From: Chromobotia macracanthus
Lineage: Eukaryota; Chordata; Actinopteri; Cypriniformes; Botiidae
Assembly: GCA_036877525.1 (NCBI GenBank)
Contig: JAZGTH010000066.1
Span: 5,182,001-5,246,000 of the forward strand
DNA length: 64,000 nt
Direction: 5' to 3'
Shown here: in pieces, positions 36,501-49,200 of the stretch
How positions within the stretch are numbered: the stretch's first letter is position 1
Layout of the letters: the number at the start of each line of letters is the position of its first letter
Notes under the pieces: generated by a model
Told to the model about the DNA's origin: nothing
Database searches by the model: none
Seen by the model: the letters and a program-made list of their open reading frames with translations, nothing else
Made by a program: the position numbers and the translations under genes

Positions 36501-36926
36501 TTTTAATAATGCACAGTAAGCCTGCTTTGAAGCCGACTGTTCCCGGCACAGAATATCCCTTCACTCCCCGTGGATGAACCTGGCGGTTGCTCTGCCTGGG
36601 GCCGTGTTGCCTCAGCCATCAGCTCTCCTGCCAATCACTCTGCAGATGAAGCAACGCTCCGACACCACGGGGTGTGAATTAAGGGCTGGGGCATTCGGTA
36701 CACTTCATACTCGCTCAGAAAGCTCTATAGGAGCGCAGGCTTTGAATAGCTGAGAGTTTTGGCTGGTAAAACTTTTATTTCATACAGACATTTTGCAAGA
36801 AAATGTAAGAATGTGGTTGGACGCTAATAATCACAAGCTGGGGCGATTGCAGGTGATGCTACTTAGAAGAATTGGTCATCAAAATGTTTGCTATGTTTAC
36901 CAAAAGATCCTGTCATTGTTTACTCA
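27540..36926. other. fbxl22 3' region and first part of gene desert
   Basis: No exon is supported over about 9.4 kb. Open frames are at most 129 codons, with no family motifs. The sequence is AT-rich. A segment around 33815-34130 has balanced, non-repetitive composition with several TAAT-type homeodomain cores, so it could be conserved regulatory DNA. A (TG)-rich patch is at 35010-35075 and a hairpin at 36012-36036. Confidence 0.4.
36012..36036. repeat. 11-bp perfect inverted repeat
   Basis: AAGTATAAACT and AGTTTATACTT flank GTA. A further copy of the half unit (AAAGTATAAACT) lies at 36061-36072, so this is a small family of AGTATAAACT words within 65 bases. Confidence 0.85.
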
Positions 36927-36927
36927 T

Positions 36928-37066
36928 CCTGTGACTCAGTGGTAGCGCATTGTATTAGCAACAAAAGACCATGGGTTTCATTCCCAGTGAGCACTGACAA
37001 AATGCATAATTTGAATGTACTGTAAGTTTCTTTGGATAAAAGCGTCTGCCAAATGTGTAAATGTTA
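36928..37066 (+). mobile_element. tRNA-derived SINE with L2-like tail
   Basis: The head carries a tRNA-like A box (TGACTCAGTGGTAGCGCATT, 36932-36951) and a B box (GGTTTCATTCC, 36974-36984) with tRNA spacing. The body ends in GGATAAAAGCGTCTGCCAAA and TGTGTAAATG, which resembles the 3' tail of the L2 LINE at 2335-2360. The head cannot fold as a full tRNA, so it is not a tRNA gene. Such SINEs use the LINE's reverse transcriptase through the shared tail. Confidence 0.8.
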
Positions 37067-39923
37067 TGTTGTTACAAACCTGTGTGTTATTCTGTTATTC
37101 TCAGGTGTGAGTAAATGATTACATAATTTTAGGGTGAAGCAACCCATTAATGTTATGCCATTGTGTATTTATTAATAGACAAAAGAAAAGGGAAGTAACG
37201 GAATAATCTCTCAAGGTATTAGAGCTAGATTAAATCAGCCACTGTTCTACAGTATCATGGCAGACTTTCTTAAGCGACCATTGTGAGTTTTGCCAAAGCC
37301 AGTATCTGCTGAAAGAGAGGCAGGCTCAAGTTGCAAGTGTTTATTTTTTAATCTGCTCGTGGTAACATGAGACACGACCCTCTCTGGGCTCAAACGCTGG
37401 GCTTCATCCTTCTGTAAAGCAAATGTTGCTTTATGGGAGCCAAACCCTAACTAGCTGCTATCATCCACACAAAACCTGCTTACATACATCTTGGGCTGTA
37501 GCTATACGGGTGAAAAAAAAAAATTGTTGGGGCCCACACGTACAGGGGGCCCCCTTAATGATTTAAGTGGTGTTATGTAAGAGTCCCAGAGCAATATACA
37601 GTCAGGGGGCCCAGAATGTTTAGCCTGCATGCAAGAACAGTCACAAAATGGACAAAAGAGGACAAGGTTTGTACACAGGTATGTTTGTGTGTGTGTATTG
37701 GAGAGAGAGTGGAGGGGAGAAAGAGAGTGGTGTGAGCTCAAGGTTGTCTCAAGGACAGGCCAGCTGTGTTGTCTAGGCCGAAAGCCTGTCTGCCACAACA
37801 TGATCCGCCTGCCAAACAAAGTAAATGAAGCAACACACAGACGGCCCGTTGACTCACAAACACCCACATAATAGGCACAAACAGCGCACACTCATCTATT
37901 TATCTGAAAGCTTTCATTTCAGCCTTATATATCATAAACATCAGAAATGTACTATATTAGAAGACCTTAAAAAATGGTTTACCCCATAACTATATTAAAA
38001 TTATAGATGAAAATCATTTACTCATCTTCACATCATTCTAAACCTGTATGACTTTATTTGTACTGTGTAATGTGACGTGCAATTGTCAATCGCATTATTA
38101 GTCATATGGATGTTTTTATGCTGTTTTAATGATGCTCCTTTTGTCATTTGGAAATTGACAGCCTCCATTCACTTAAAATAAAAATAAATCAGCATTTTCC
38201 ACTTTTGTATTCCACAGAAATACATAAATAAACAATGAGTAAATGTATGACGTATGAAAATGAGTACATTTTTATTTTTGGGTGAACTATTTTTCTTTCT
38301 ATTCTTTTTTTTGAAACAAACTTCATGCATGTATGGAAATAGCTTTACTCCCTGCCCTGCAAAAAACAGTAGAAGCTTCAGAACTGACTATATTAGTTTA
38401 AGCTCTAAGTTTTACACTGAAACACTGTAATTCCTGCTCTTTTGGAATGACATTATCCTTTTTTATTGTGAGCTGCTTCTATACTATATAACTTGAACTA
38501 TGAAAGATGTGTCTATGTCTTTAACTAAGACATAACTATATAAAGGTAGCTTCAGGTGACTTAATACTTAGAACTAGGAAACTATATACCATCGCAAATC
38601 CCCCTTGTGTGGTGATCTGAGCTCTTTTGGACCGTTGTATGAGATTGCTCTTCAGATTTAGGTTAGAAAAGTTCAGTCTAGATCTCTGATGTGTGATGGT
38701 TCCCGTGAGACAGGGAGTGTAGTAATCTAATCCCAGTGCTGTCTGTTACCTGAAGCCTACAGGATTGAGGGGCCCCATCATCTCCTTTCTCCTTTCTGAA
38801 TCTTTGTACCACTCAAAAACATTTGTTCTTGCACCTGTAACTTGTACTTTTGTGCGCGCACACACACACACACATGTATTTTGTTCCAAAAAGACAAAAT
38901 TTAAAGGAATAGCTCACCCAAAAAAGTCAGAAACTTTTTTATGAAAACTTTAATCCCCCAAAGAATGAATCCCCAAACTAATTGTTTGAATTCCACCATG
39001 TCTTATAAGTCTCTCTGCTTTTTTTCTGTCTCACTATTCAAGTTTACATAAAATTCCCTTAAGTCTTACCTAAAAGTAACCTATTTTGTCAACTTGTTAA
39101 TGTTACTTGTTATTAAGTTTGCATACTTGTTAATATTTATTCATCTGTCTTGTTGCATTTGTGTGACGTGTCTGTTAGTAGGTGATCTAATAATTCCTCT
39201 TTTAATTTCCCAGGGGTTCTTTTTGGCTTGGGGCAGAGGCAAAATGAGAGAATGTCGTGGTAAAGTGGGGCTAGAATTCTCCTGTGGGTCTATTTGTGGA
39301 CCTGTTTCTTTGTTAAACCATCTACAGCTACATCCATCCCAGTTTGTGCCCAAACAGACTCCAGATGTAAACAATGAGTTCTAAACATTCTAAACTTGAA
39401 TTGGAAAATTTGAATTTGAGAAGTTAAATGTGAATGGAACAAAAGGCGTACTGGTTTCAAATGGTTTTAGACAGGTGGTTCTTGAGTCATTTAGCACAGA
39501 AACGGGTTGTCGCAGAAGCTGAGGATTAAAGAGCAGGGTGGGGGGGTTTCCATGTCCTCTGTGACCGCCTCCAGCGCTCCGCGCCGGTCTGTGTCGGATG
39601 ACTGAGTGCTGCTGACGCGATCGGTGCGGGAGGAGAACAGAGCAGATGCCATGTGAAAAGAGTGTGGGAGGATAAGTACTAAGTGCACATGGCCGAGACA
39701 CCACAAGCACATGGGATGGTGAACGTAATGAGAAGCAATGATGTGTGTCTTCAACAGTCATCTTGTTGCGGGGGTACCTAATTATCATTCTTGAGGAATT
39801 CAAAAGATTTGTTTCGATGATTTGCAGAAAATTTTAGTCTCTAAAAAAATCGCAAGTTCTTCTTTTTTTTCAATTATTTTCTATGTTTAATGTCATTTTG
39901 AAATTCAACTATTTATTGAGGAG
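37067..39923. other. Gene desert, second part, with short-element copies
   Basis: No gene is supported. Part of a common short element lies at 37085-37146 (GTGAGTAAATGATTACATAA, then GGGTGAA) and another end at 38900-38935 (TTAAAGGAATAGCTCACCCA). A fuller copy at about 37978-38292 is listed separately. 37585-37602 shares an 18-base word with 30-47. A (CA)n run is at 38858-38873. Open frames of 137 and 129 codons lack any motif. Confidence 0.4.
37978..38292. repeat. Diverged copy of the common cyprinid-type short element
   Basis: The left part has CATTTACTCATCTTCACATC and CATTCTAAACCTGTATGAC; the right end has TTTTTATTTTTGGGTGAACT. The two ends are inverted relative to each other, as in other copies, so this may be a nearly full-length but diverged element. 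Confidence 0.5.
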
Positions 39924-40208
39924 GCAGTGCACATTAAGGTTTTTTTTAAAGAATGTTAAGTCATCACCTCAAAAACAAGTCATATTAATACATAAAAGGA
40001 TAAAGACACACATCTGCTGCAGTGCACATTAAGGTTTTTTTTAAAGAATGTTAAGTCATCACCTCAAAAACAAGTCATATTAATACATAAAAGGATAAAG
40101 ACACACATCTGCTGCAGTGCACATTAAGGTTTTTTTTAAAGAATGTTAAGTCGTCACCTCAAAAACAAGTCATATTAATACATAAAAGGATAAAGACACA
40201 CATCTGCT
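39924..40208. repeat. 95-bp tandem repeat, three copies
   Basis: Copies start at 39924, 40019 and 40114, each beginning GCAGTGCACATTAAGG and ending ACACATCTGCT. The period is exactly 95 bases. The three are nearly identical; copy 3 has AAGTCG where the others have AAGTCA. Each unit holds a GTGCAC palindrome, a T run and a CATATTAATA patch. There is no coding capacity. Confidence 0.97.
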
Positions 40209-40964
40209 GCATTATCAAAGACCAATTAAAAGATACACACGCAAGATTTCACGCAAAATAAGTCATACTAAAAAAAATAGTAGAAGTTTTTTCTAGACAC
40301 ATATTGTGCTACATATAAAGTAAAAAGAATTCAACTCATTTCCTTAACAGTCTACACACAGACATTTGTCTTGGGCCAGCAAAGGTTGCCTTTACAACCA
40401 CTCAGTATGTACATAGGCATGAATATATTTGATCAGGACTAAACAATTTCCTGACTCAAAACTTGCGATTTTTTATAATGTTATTATATTTAGATTCCAT
40501 GCATATTTAAGTATGGATTTTACTGAAAATTTCTTTGCAGGGCAAAAAGAAATCACCATTAAAATCAATGATGAGATCAACAAAAACTTTAGCCTATTTT
40601 GTTTAATGGTGCACTTTTTTTTAAACAAAAATGCATTTTTTCGCTGAAATCATTCATCATAAATATTATAATTTGCTCTGCATCTAAAACAACTTTCCCC
40701 TCCAACTGTTCTGGTATGTACCACCCACTTTTCACAGTTCAGTCAATTCCTGATTTCAGTTTTGTGTAATGTTGAAGTGTTGAGAGTGCTTGTAAACACT
40801 ATGAAATAAGCCATTTAAAACAGCTGAACATACTACAAAATCTCCTAAAGGCAAGTCAATTAAATCGGTGGCAATTATGCTAACAGCCTAGGGCAACTGT
40901 TTTCTATCTACACATTAGGCATGCAACATGGTAGAACCTTTAATGTAATATATCCTATATATCA

Positions 40965-41161
40965 AAAATGTTATTCCTAAATTGTCAGTGGAACATTTTA
41001 AAAATGTTACAGAATTGAAAAAATTTTAATGTATAATGTTAAAGTTTAAAGTATAATGTTCTTATAACGAATAACGTTAATACAACATCTACAAACTGGA
41101 CATTTTGAACGTTCATAGAACTTTAGAGAAACATTCTTACAACCTAAAATTGTTAGCTGGG
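40965..41161 (-). mobile_element. Partial MITE ending TGTTAGCTGGG
   Basis: This segment matches the complement of the left half of the element at 52381-52714: it shares AAAAATGTTATTC, TTACAGAATT, TTTTGAAC.TTC and the terminal TGTTAGCTGGG. It lacks the other end, so it is truncated at its left side. Confidence 0.7.
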
Positions 41162-44100
41162 TACTTATAAACTATATTTTTCAGGTTGGTACAGCAAATG
41201 TTTGTGCATTTAGAGAAAAAAAACAGGCAATCCCTCTATCAAAAGGTGATTTTCTGAATTTAACTGAATGGCAATTTTTCCATTTTTCTACAAGTGGTCT
41301 GTCTCATTCATACTGGGTCTGCCTTGATTCAGAGACAGCTGTGAATATGTTCCACTATAAAGCTGCTTTGTGCTGGTGTGATGTACAGAGGTGAATCTGA
41401 AAAGCCTGTGAACCCTACAGTGAATTATCTAATGAATTATCTTCTTTATTAGTGCTAAGAAAGGCGTAGGAAATCTGTAGATGATACAGCAGTCGGACTG
41501 ATGTTCAAGAAAATTAGCCGTTACGCCATTTGGTGTTTGTTTTCGCATCACACTGTTCTCGTAAGCTTGTGGCTGATAGGAAAGGAAGTGGCAAGTTCGG
41601 AGGAAGTGGGGCACTAGCTGAACTGCAGTAACCTGGTGGAACCCTTTATTTCCTGGTTCAGTTAGTCACTCGGTGAAACATTACCCAGATGTTTCATGTG
41701 TCCAGAGCAGAAGTCACCTCAGAGAGCCAGTACAGCTCAGAGTTCAACCTGAATCTCGTTACATTCCAAAGTTATACGTCAGGAATTGTCAGGTGTCAAA
41801 TATCAAAGGTCAGGGCACATGTTCCTAAAACAGATGTTGCTTGGATCTGTAAACTGTGAGGTTAAATACAGTGCAGTGTTGCTTTAAACACAACTCTAAA
41901 TCTGGCAGAAACTACACTGTTTGATGTTTACCAGTTTGTAAAAGGTTATCTATTGCTATCTCTGTAACGGGCGACCTGCATGTGCTTTCCGGCAGCCGCT
42001 TCTATGGCAACATGTTACCGTCACGGTTAAGTTCATTCATAATTGAATGTTTTGAAATAGTTTTCGTTGGCAGCAACCCCCAACCACCGCACAAAACAGT
42101 CCTCTTTGAATAAATCACATGACTCACGACTGTTTTTAGTTTAGTTTGAGTTACTAAGACCATGTTACTAACATAGAGACAGTCTTAATAAGCATAAAAA
42201 TACATTGAATGCAAATATTGAGTCACAGAGTCTGTTTTTAATTTTAAAGAATGACGACTCTTTACTATTTAACTATTTTAATAATATTGTTCTCCATCTT
42301 ATTGAGTTTTTTTTACTGAACAATTGTCTTGTCTGGGAAGTTTACATGTAATGCTGCTTTATTAGTGTCAAAATTAGAATTTAGGAGCGTACATACAAAT
42401 AAAAAGCACGCTTTACCCTTAATCACTTAAGTAAGGCACTTAAACAAGGGCTGTTTCAGAGGTTTTAAGTTTTCTTTGTTCTAAATGATTCATTTCATGT
42501 TCCAAAGTGTTTTTAGAATTAAATTTTCCTTCTTTTGTGATTAAACAATTATGCATTCATGAGTACTATAACACAGACGTCCTGTGACACTGTCTCTTTA
42601 AATCACAATCCCCAAATTCTTTCTGTCAAACATGTGACTGAAGTGCTGAATGGAAGCGTCACATTTGTCTTGGATGTGTCAAAGCCTGCCTTATCTAACC
42701 TTTGACCTACAGATCAAGCAGCTCTTACAAACCCTGTGAACAAACCACTCAGTAGTGCTGATGGTTACCTTTTTCACAGCGAGCTGTAATGTCTTTAATG
42801 AAGACACTTTGGATGACTTGGACTATAGTTTCATCAATTTAAGTATTTGGTAGCGTTAACAACAACAAAAGCACAGTTGCATGCCAGAAAAGATGTTACT
42901 GTCAGGATAGTTTAAATAGTTCTTTGTGTGAATGCACAGAACCTTTCATAAACAACCTCCACACATTTCCTCTGGGAACAAGTTACTTCTTATCACTGAG
43001 TAATTAGACATCCTGACTTCCTGTGAGTTTTCCCACACGAATCTGTGCTTCTGTAAGATTTTAAAATTACAATAAAGTAACACAAATGCTTATGACATAT
43101 TTTATTCTTTATATGCATTTATACTATATTGTACATATATTTAAAAAATATAGAATCTTATTAAAATCTATAATATATAATGTATTATACATATATAAAA
43201 TCCAGTCATACATATATATAATTTAAATCTACGTAATTAATCTAATTAATACATAATATACTTTGTCCTATGTCATCTTAATAAGAACAGACAACCATAC
43301 GTAAGCCATTTGTAGATCATAAATACTGTATAAATATATATGCATATAAATGAATAAATAATGTTTAAAGATACATGTTTCAGTTTATGTGCATTATAAC
43401 AAAAGATATATTGTACTGGTGCTTTATCAGATAGATTGTATCACACATTTGTAGGGCTACAGATTTGCTTACTATAAAATGTTAACTAATCTAGTTTGGG
43501 AACAATGTGAGAACAATTACATTTTCCATGTAATGTTATTCTCATGTAATCTTGCGTCACATGCTTTAGTTTAGAACAGAAAAAATGGGCTTTGTCTTCT
43601 CGGATTTCATTAGGGTGTACTTACAATTCGACCACGCAAACACTCAAAGTCTCAGAATGGCTCATTTGTGTGATATCTCCCCCAGACACTCGTATGGAAA
43701 CAGTATATACTCTCAGGCATGTGCGCCTATAGACACCCACGCACATTCGCTTGCACACACATGCACAAGCACATTTCTGGCACAGGCTCATTGACGTCAA
43801 GAAACCCCATCCCCCATCACTCCTCCAGTAGCTGCCATTCTTTACTTAGCAATGCTGGTTATGTGGGCCACATGCAGCTTTAGGTGTCGATTTTAACCCT
43901 GTGACCCTGTGCAACTTCCCCCCACAATTGGGCTAAATGTATCAGATTACAAAGTCAAAGGGCTTGGCCCTCAGTGAACTGAACTATGGACTATTTTCAT
44001 GGCAGGTGATTTAAAATGTAAAATTAGCTCGGCTGCCCATCACTTGCTTCACTTATTGGCTAACTCACACACACACAAAAAATTGTTAACTGTTAAGAAA

Positions 44101-44915
44101 GTATATTTTGCAAGTTCGGAGAGAAGTGAATCTGTATTATATAACATTTTTAATATAGATGTTTTTCATTTTAGTTTAAAAAATGAAACTAAGTACTTTC
44201 ACATGTTTGTGGTGAAATTTTAATTAGATCCATCACAGATTTTACTGGCTCGAATATTTCTTGCACTGTAGAAGACAGATGACTCCTAATCCCAGAATGA
44301 CTAATGCTTGTATTCTACTAAAGTAACCTCCTTCTTCCAGAAATGAGCCGAAACGAGAGCCAAACTGAACCTCATTCCATCAGACCTACCCATCATCATC
44401 TCCACACCAGACCTCAGTAGGATACACAGATCCATACGCAACAAACCTAAGCCCAGATCCTGAACTTTATAAGGCTGGACAACTGAAACGTTAATGGCCG
44501 ATGTCCTCTATGATTAACTGAGGGCTCAGCCATTTCTGCTTCGTTTGCAGATGCCTAATTGGTGGTGCTCAACCACTCGCACAACAAGTTTGTGGACAAA
44601 TGTGGAATGCTGACCTTAATGGAAGAGTTAATGGTAGGTGGGAGTGTTTTGCAGATAAAATTTGGAGCAGAAAGGAGGGGGTGTGTTCTCACCTTGGGTG
44701 TGCCGCCTGACGTCCAGACCCCAGCAGCCAAATCAGTCCCTCCCCCACTGCCTTTTTCTTCAGTGCTCAAAAATTTCTAGGTCACTCTGACCTAGTTGGT
44801 TAGTGTTTTAGAAGGGATGGGGTGGTTAATGTGTTAGCCTTCCTGCAGCATCCAAAATTAACACTTGCCAACTGCCAAATATCAGTACAACTGGCTATAT
44901 TAAGTAGCTGTATTG

Positions 44916-45103
44916 AGGCTGGTTCACACTGTTCTAACAAATGCAAACAAACACTTTATTGCAATGTTGTTTGGATTTGTTGGATCAGTGTGTTAATCCT
45001 GTATTTGTTGGGGTTATGTTTCTTAACATTTTAAATCCAACAACAGATGTCGGAATGTTTCAGATAATCAAATGATGTTTGTTGGGGCAGTGTAAACCAG
45101 CCT
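44916..45103. mobile_element. 188-bp MITE with 16-bp terminal inverted repeats
   Basis: The left end AGGCTGGTTCACACTG (44916-44931) and the right end CAGTGTAAACCAGCCT (45088-45103) are reverse complements with one mismatch. The interior repeats TTGTTGG and CAACAA words in inverted order (for example ACAAACA and TGTTTGTTGG), so the whole element is a loose hairpin. No coding capacity and no certain target duplication. Confidence 0.7.
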
Positions 45104-45606
45104 TTAGAAATCGCAACAGTAAATCAAACTGGTTTCAACCAAATCGAAAGAGTGTTTGTGTGTGATGTAAATGACGCGAGCGATTCAAGACACATCCAAA
45201 CGCACTTTTAAAGACACGAACAAAAACTACTACTAAACATCTACTAAATTATTTTACATGCCAAATATATTTTACATAAATTTACAAGTTACGTACCAAA
45301 GTTCAATACTTAGAAAAAACTTAGAAAGCACTACCAATAAAATGGCCTTTACATGGAAAGGAAGATATTTGAATAGCATGCAAATTACTGTGAAAATGAT
45401 TAGTGGATAAAAGGTGATAAAAATGTTTAACTGATGCAAATCTAAACAATCCATACTATATACTAGTGAAACGACGGCAGGCGTCTAAGGTGGGCAATGC
45501 ACATGTGGCATACATTAAGTGAAGTAATTTCTCCCCTGCTATACAAGTCTAACATTCTCTGCCTACACTTAAGCTTCAGGCAAAGAGTAACTTTGGTGTG
45601 TTGATG

Positions 45607-45610
<4 letters not shown>

Positions 45611-45652
<42 letters not shown>
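45611..45652. repeat. (TG)21 microsatellite
   Basis: Uninterrupted run of 21 TG dinucleotides, likely polymorphic. Confidence 0.98.
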
Positions 45653-45653
<1 letters not shown>

Positions 45654-45682
45654 ATTTGCATGTGTATACACACACATCTTTT

Positions 45683-46237
45683 TCAGAATTCCAAAATGGA
45701 AATTCTGTCATCAGTTTCTCAGCCTCATGTTGTTCTAGACCTGTATAACTCTCTCTTCTATTGAACACACAATGTGGCTTTTTGAGGAAAGTCTAGATTG
45801 CTCTTCATTACATAATAAATGTAAATGAGGAAAAGGGCTCATAAAAACAACACTATAAAAGTCTACACCACAGAAGGCTATATTCTAAGCCTTCTGAAGT
45901 CAACAAGTGTGTGTTTTCCTTTCCAGTGAGCTGTAAACTGTTCATTGAATCAAAGATTTGAAATTGAGAACCAGAGCTCTCTGATTTGTAAACAAATTGT
46001 TTAGATTTTGGACTGTTCCTAATACAAAGCTACATGGCATGGTTTGAAAAGTTTTAAAAAATGGTACATATAATGGAGCAATCAGGATATTCTTACAAAA
46101 TACACCTTCTGTGTTCATTTGATCAATGAACACAAAAGGTGAACACCAGAGTCCAGAAAAAAATTCCATGATCTGGAATGGCATGAAGATGAGTAAACTG
46201 TCGGAATTCGAATTTAGGTGTGAACTATTCCTTTAAA
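45683..46237. mobile_element. Cyprinid-type short inverted-repeat element, fullest copy
   Basis: The left end has CCAAAATGGAAATTCTGTCA and CCTCATGTTGTTCTAGACC. The right end has GATGAGTAAACTG and TGTGAACTATTCCTTTAA. The two halves run in opposite sense, as in long-palindrome elements widespread in cyprinid genomes. The core is diverged and not coding. Boundaries are within about 10 bases. Confidence 0.6.
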
Positions 46238-49200
46238 AGCCAGCTTTAAAAGCCAGAGAGAGAGGACAAACTCTGAGAGACGGGTAAGATGAAGAGAGCC
46301 GACAGAGGAAAAGGGGGGGTGACTGAGACAGGGACAACAAGTCACGTGTATGCCAGAGAAAGTGCATAACCCCTCGCAGGGCAGTCCCTATAGACACAGC
46401 ACCAGCATGCGCCAGACAAACACGTTTGTCACGTCCTGTGCATTTCAGTCTCATGCTGCTCAAACAAACTCCCTCTGCCTTATTTCATTTTGATCAGATC
46501 ACTTCCTTTAGGCAAATCTGTGCTGCCGACGCGCTCAGGCTCAGCCAGATGTGTCAGGTTCAACCCAGAGAAAATCTGATTGCTCAGAGCTCAGAGTACT
46601 ACAGTAACTTTTGCATCAGTTGTGACCAGGAGTGCTTAGCTGCTGTAAGTTACAACTTACATACTAATAAATATTTGTGAGTTGCAGCACTAAGTTGAAA
46701 CATTACACCACATATAAATTAAAATTCGGAAACCTTCGGATAAAATTCAGATTTGTTTACGGAGAGCTCATGATCTGTTAGATAAGTCTTACATTAAACC
46801 ACTTTACAAACTACTTGGTTACTAAGGAGTAGTTTCTAAACACTGTCACAAGTTAAGTATATCTTTACAAAACAACTGGTGAGGCCTTACTCATGAGATT
46901 TATTTAAGTTTATGTTTCATTTGAGTATAAAATCAGATGTTTTTCCTAAAATGCCTTACGAGAAAAACAAAAAAGAATATAAAAATGAAAGAATGTGGTT
47001 TTGAAATCTGGTTGTGGCTTTGATTCCAGCAAATTTGACCACAGTTTGTGATACTGTTGAAATCACTTACGCAACTCCAGAGAAGACACATTACTGAAAG
47101 ATTACTGAGGAATTTTCATCAGGAGAAAAAAACTGAGAAGCAGAAGAAAAAGCAAAAGTATCTATTCACTCTCTATGTAATCTCAATTGTGTATATGAGA
47201 ACCAATTGAGACATCAAAGAGATGTCATTTGTGATCTTTCTGTCCTTCAGGAAACTTTGTGACCATTTCAACAGAACATGTTATTCATAAATGTGTAAAA
47301 CAGGATCTGGAGATCTGAGGCATTGTGTTTAAGGCAGGGGCACCAAAGGTCGAGAGAGTCTTGAGGGTTTTGTAAACAAAGCGACTTCACATCCCTCTAA
47401 ATTCATTTTTTTTCTCACTCAGCAGGACGTATATTTGAAAGAAAACTCCGCCTCCGAGTTTCAAGGCTATGCTGCAGAACCCAGTACTGGAAGGGAGCCA
47501 GGAGATTTTTTAATGTCTAAAATGTGGGATAAGCTCCAAACAAATGAATTACAGCCTCTTAAAGTTATGTAAGTCTATGAGAGCAACGGCCCAATAAAAC
47601 AACAGCAGAAAACTTATGTAAAGCTCTCATTACAGTTGCCTTGCCCAGTAAGGGAGGGGACATAAAGTAACTCAACTGGGGCTGAATGGCAGGACATACT
47701 GTATATATTCCCCACAATGACCCTCTCCAGTTCCTCAGGAAAGTTTTGCTAAGTCTGCAGGCTGTTTTCAGTTTTGCTTACTTCTGTTCTGTTTCTCTGC
47801 CTGTAAAACTCAAGTAAGCATTGTGAATATGAGTTTTTAGTGCCCACACCGTCTCCCGTGGAGACAGCTGGAAGCTCAAGGTCCTGGAAGGCAGGGTGCC
47901 ACCTTATGCCAATCCACAGGGGCCACTCTGCCTGCTGGCCATGTCAGATAAACCCATGCAGCTTGTGTCTGATCTGAGCAGAGGAAGAACTGCAGCAGTA
48001 TCTTATGTCTCTGTGTACCTCTGTGCTCTGCTATATTATATTATATGGGCATTCATAAACTGTGCTGTTTAGATCAGATTGCCTGTGCCGGAATCTACTG
48101 TCCTGTGTGGGAACGGGATATTTATGAAAACTGAAACAGAAATGTTTTGAACTAAATGGAATTCTTAAATACAAAACATTTGGATATGGGATACCACTGG
48201 ATGCCTTCCATTTCTGATGTGATGAATGAACTGGAATAAATAGTCTATGATTTTTAACATTCTTTCTTGAGTCATTATTTGATCAGACTGCCAAAAAGGC
48301 CAATTGGTTTAAAATGCAAAACAACAGCTTTTATTTGTGAGATGATATCTGGACAAAACTAAATGAAATAAACATGTAATGTCAGAAGGTCATGTGACAA
48401 CAATGTAGCACACCAACATTTAAGATGCCTGGCATTGTTTAACATATTGCTTTTAGGTAATAATAGCTATATTGTATAATATATAGCATATTGTTAAAAT
48501 TCTAAGGGTTCAGTAAGCTGTATGCTGAATTGCATTTTAAACATACTCGAAAAATATACGTTTCAATGGTCCTAAGATTCAGGGATTGAGTCGTTGAATT
48601 TAAAGTTTCTTCTTCCTTACAGGAAGCTTTCCATCTCTTTCCATAAACTGATTTATTAAAACAATTGCAAAAAATGTCTTTTGTTGAGAGTAAGAACTCA
48701 TTTTAATATAGCTCTAATATAGCTCTATTTAATATAGGTTTTCCACAATAGCCATGAATATCAGTTGATCAGGCTTTTGAACGAAGCCTCTGGTTGGTTG
48801 TGATTGAATTGGCGACTGCAGAAGGATTGTGGGTAATTAGCTTGGTGCTATGCACTGATAATATTGTATCCTTCTGCATGCAGAGACAAAACTTCTAATT
48901 GGGTTCATTTCACTTGACTTCACTTGACACGAGTTCACCAGCTTCACAGTTTAGGACAGGCCCTTCCACAACCTTATAATTATGGGATGCAACGCCTAAA
49001 ATGAATAAAGGCAATGTATAATTATGGGGGTGCCACGCCTGAAATTTATAAAATTAACATAAGGTTATATATCTGGCAACGTTTAAAAGAAAATCACGAG
49101 TAGACATTTTATTGTGTAGATGATTGGTTTCTTAACTACACACACACACCTGCCTGATCCAACAAGTTTGGATAAACTGACAGTGTGAGTTTAGGGTCAT

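Larger units (their letters stand above)
40209..45610. other. Gene desert, third part
   Basis: No exon is supported. The interval contains a partial MITE at 40965-41161, a very AT-rich stretch at 43080-43260 with overlapping TATA-like palindromes, and a second MITE at 44916-45103. Open frames are short, without motifs. Confidence 0.4.

Noticed and set aside
36931..36990. tRNA gene
   Set aside because: A and B box-like promoters are present but no cloverleaf forms, and the sequence continues into a SINE body and LINE-like tail.
39390..39803. 137-codon minus-strand frame
   Set aside because: No conserved motif, no plausible start context, repeated Ser/Pro/His composition from local sequence, and an overlapping open frame in another register.
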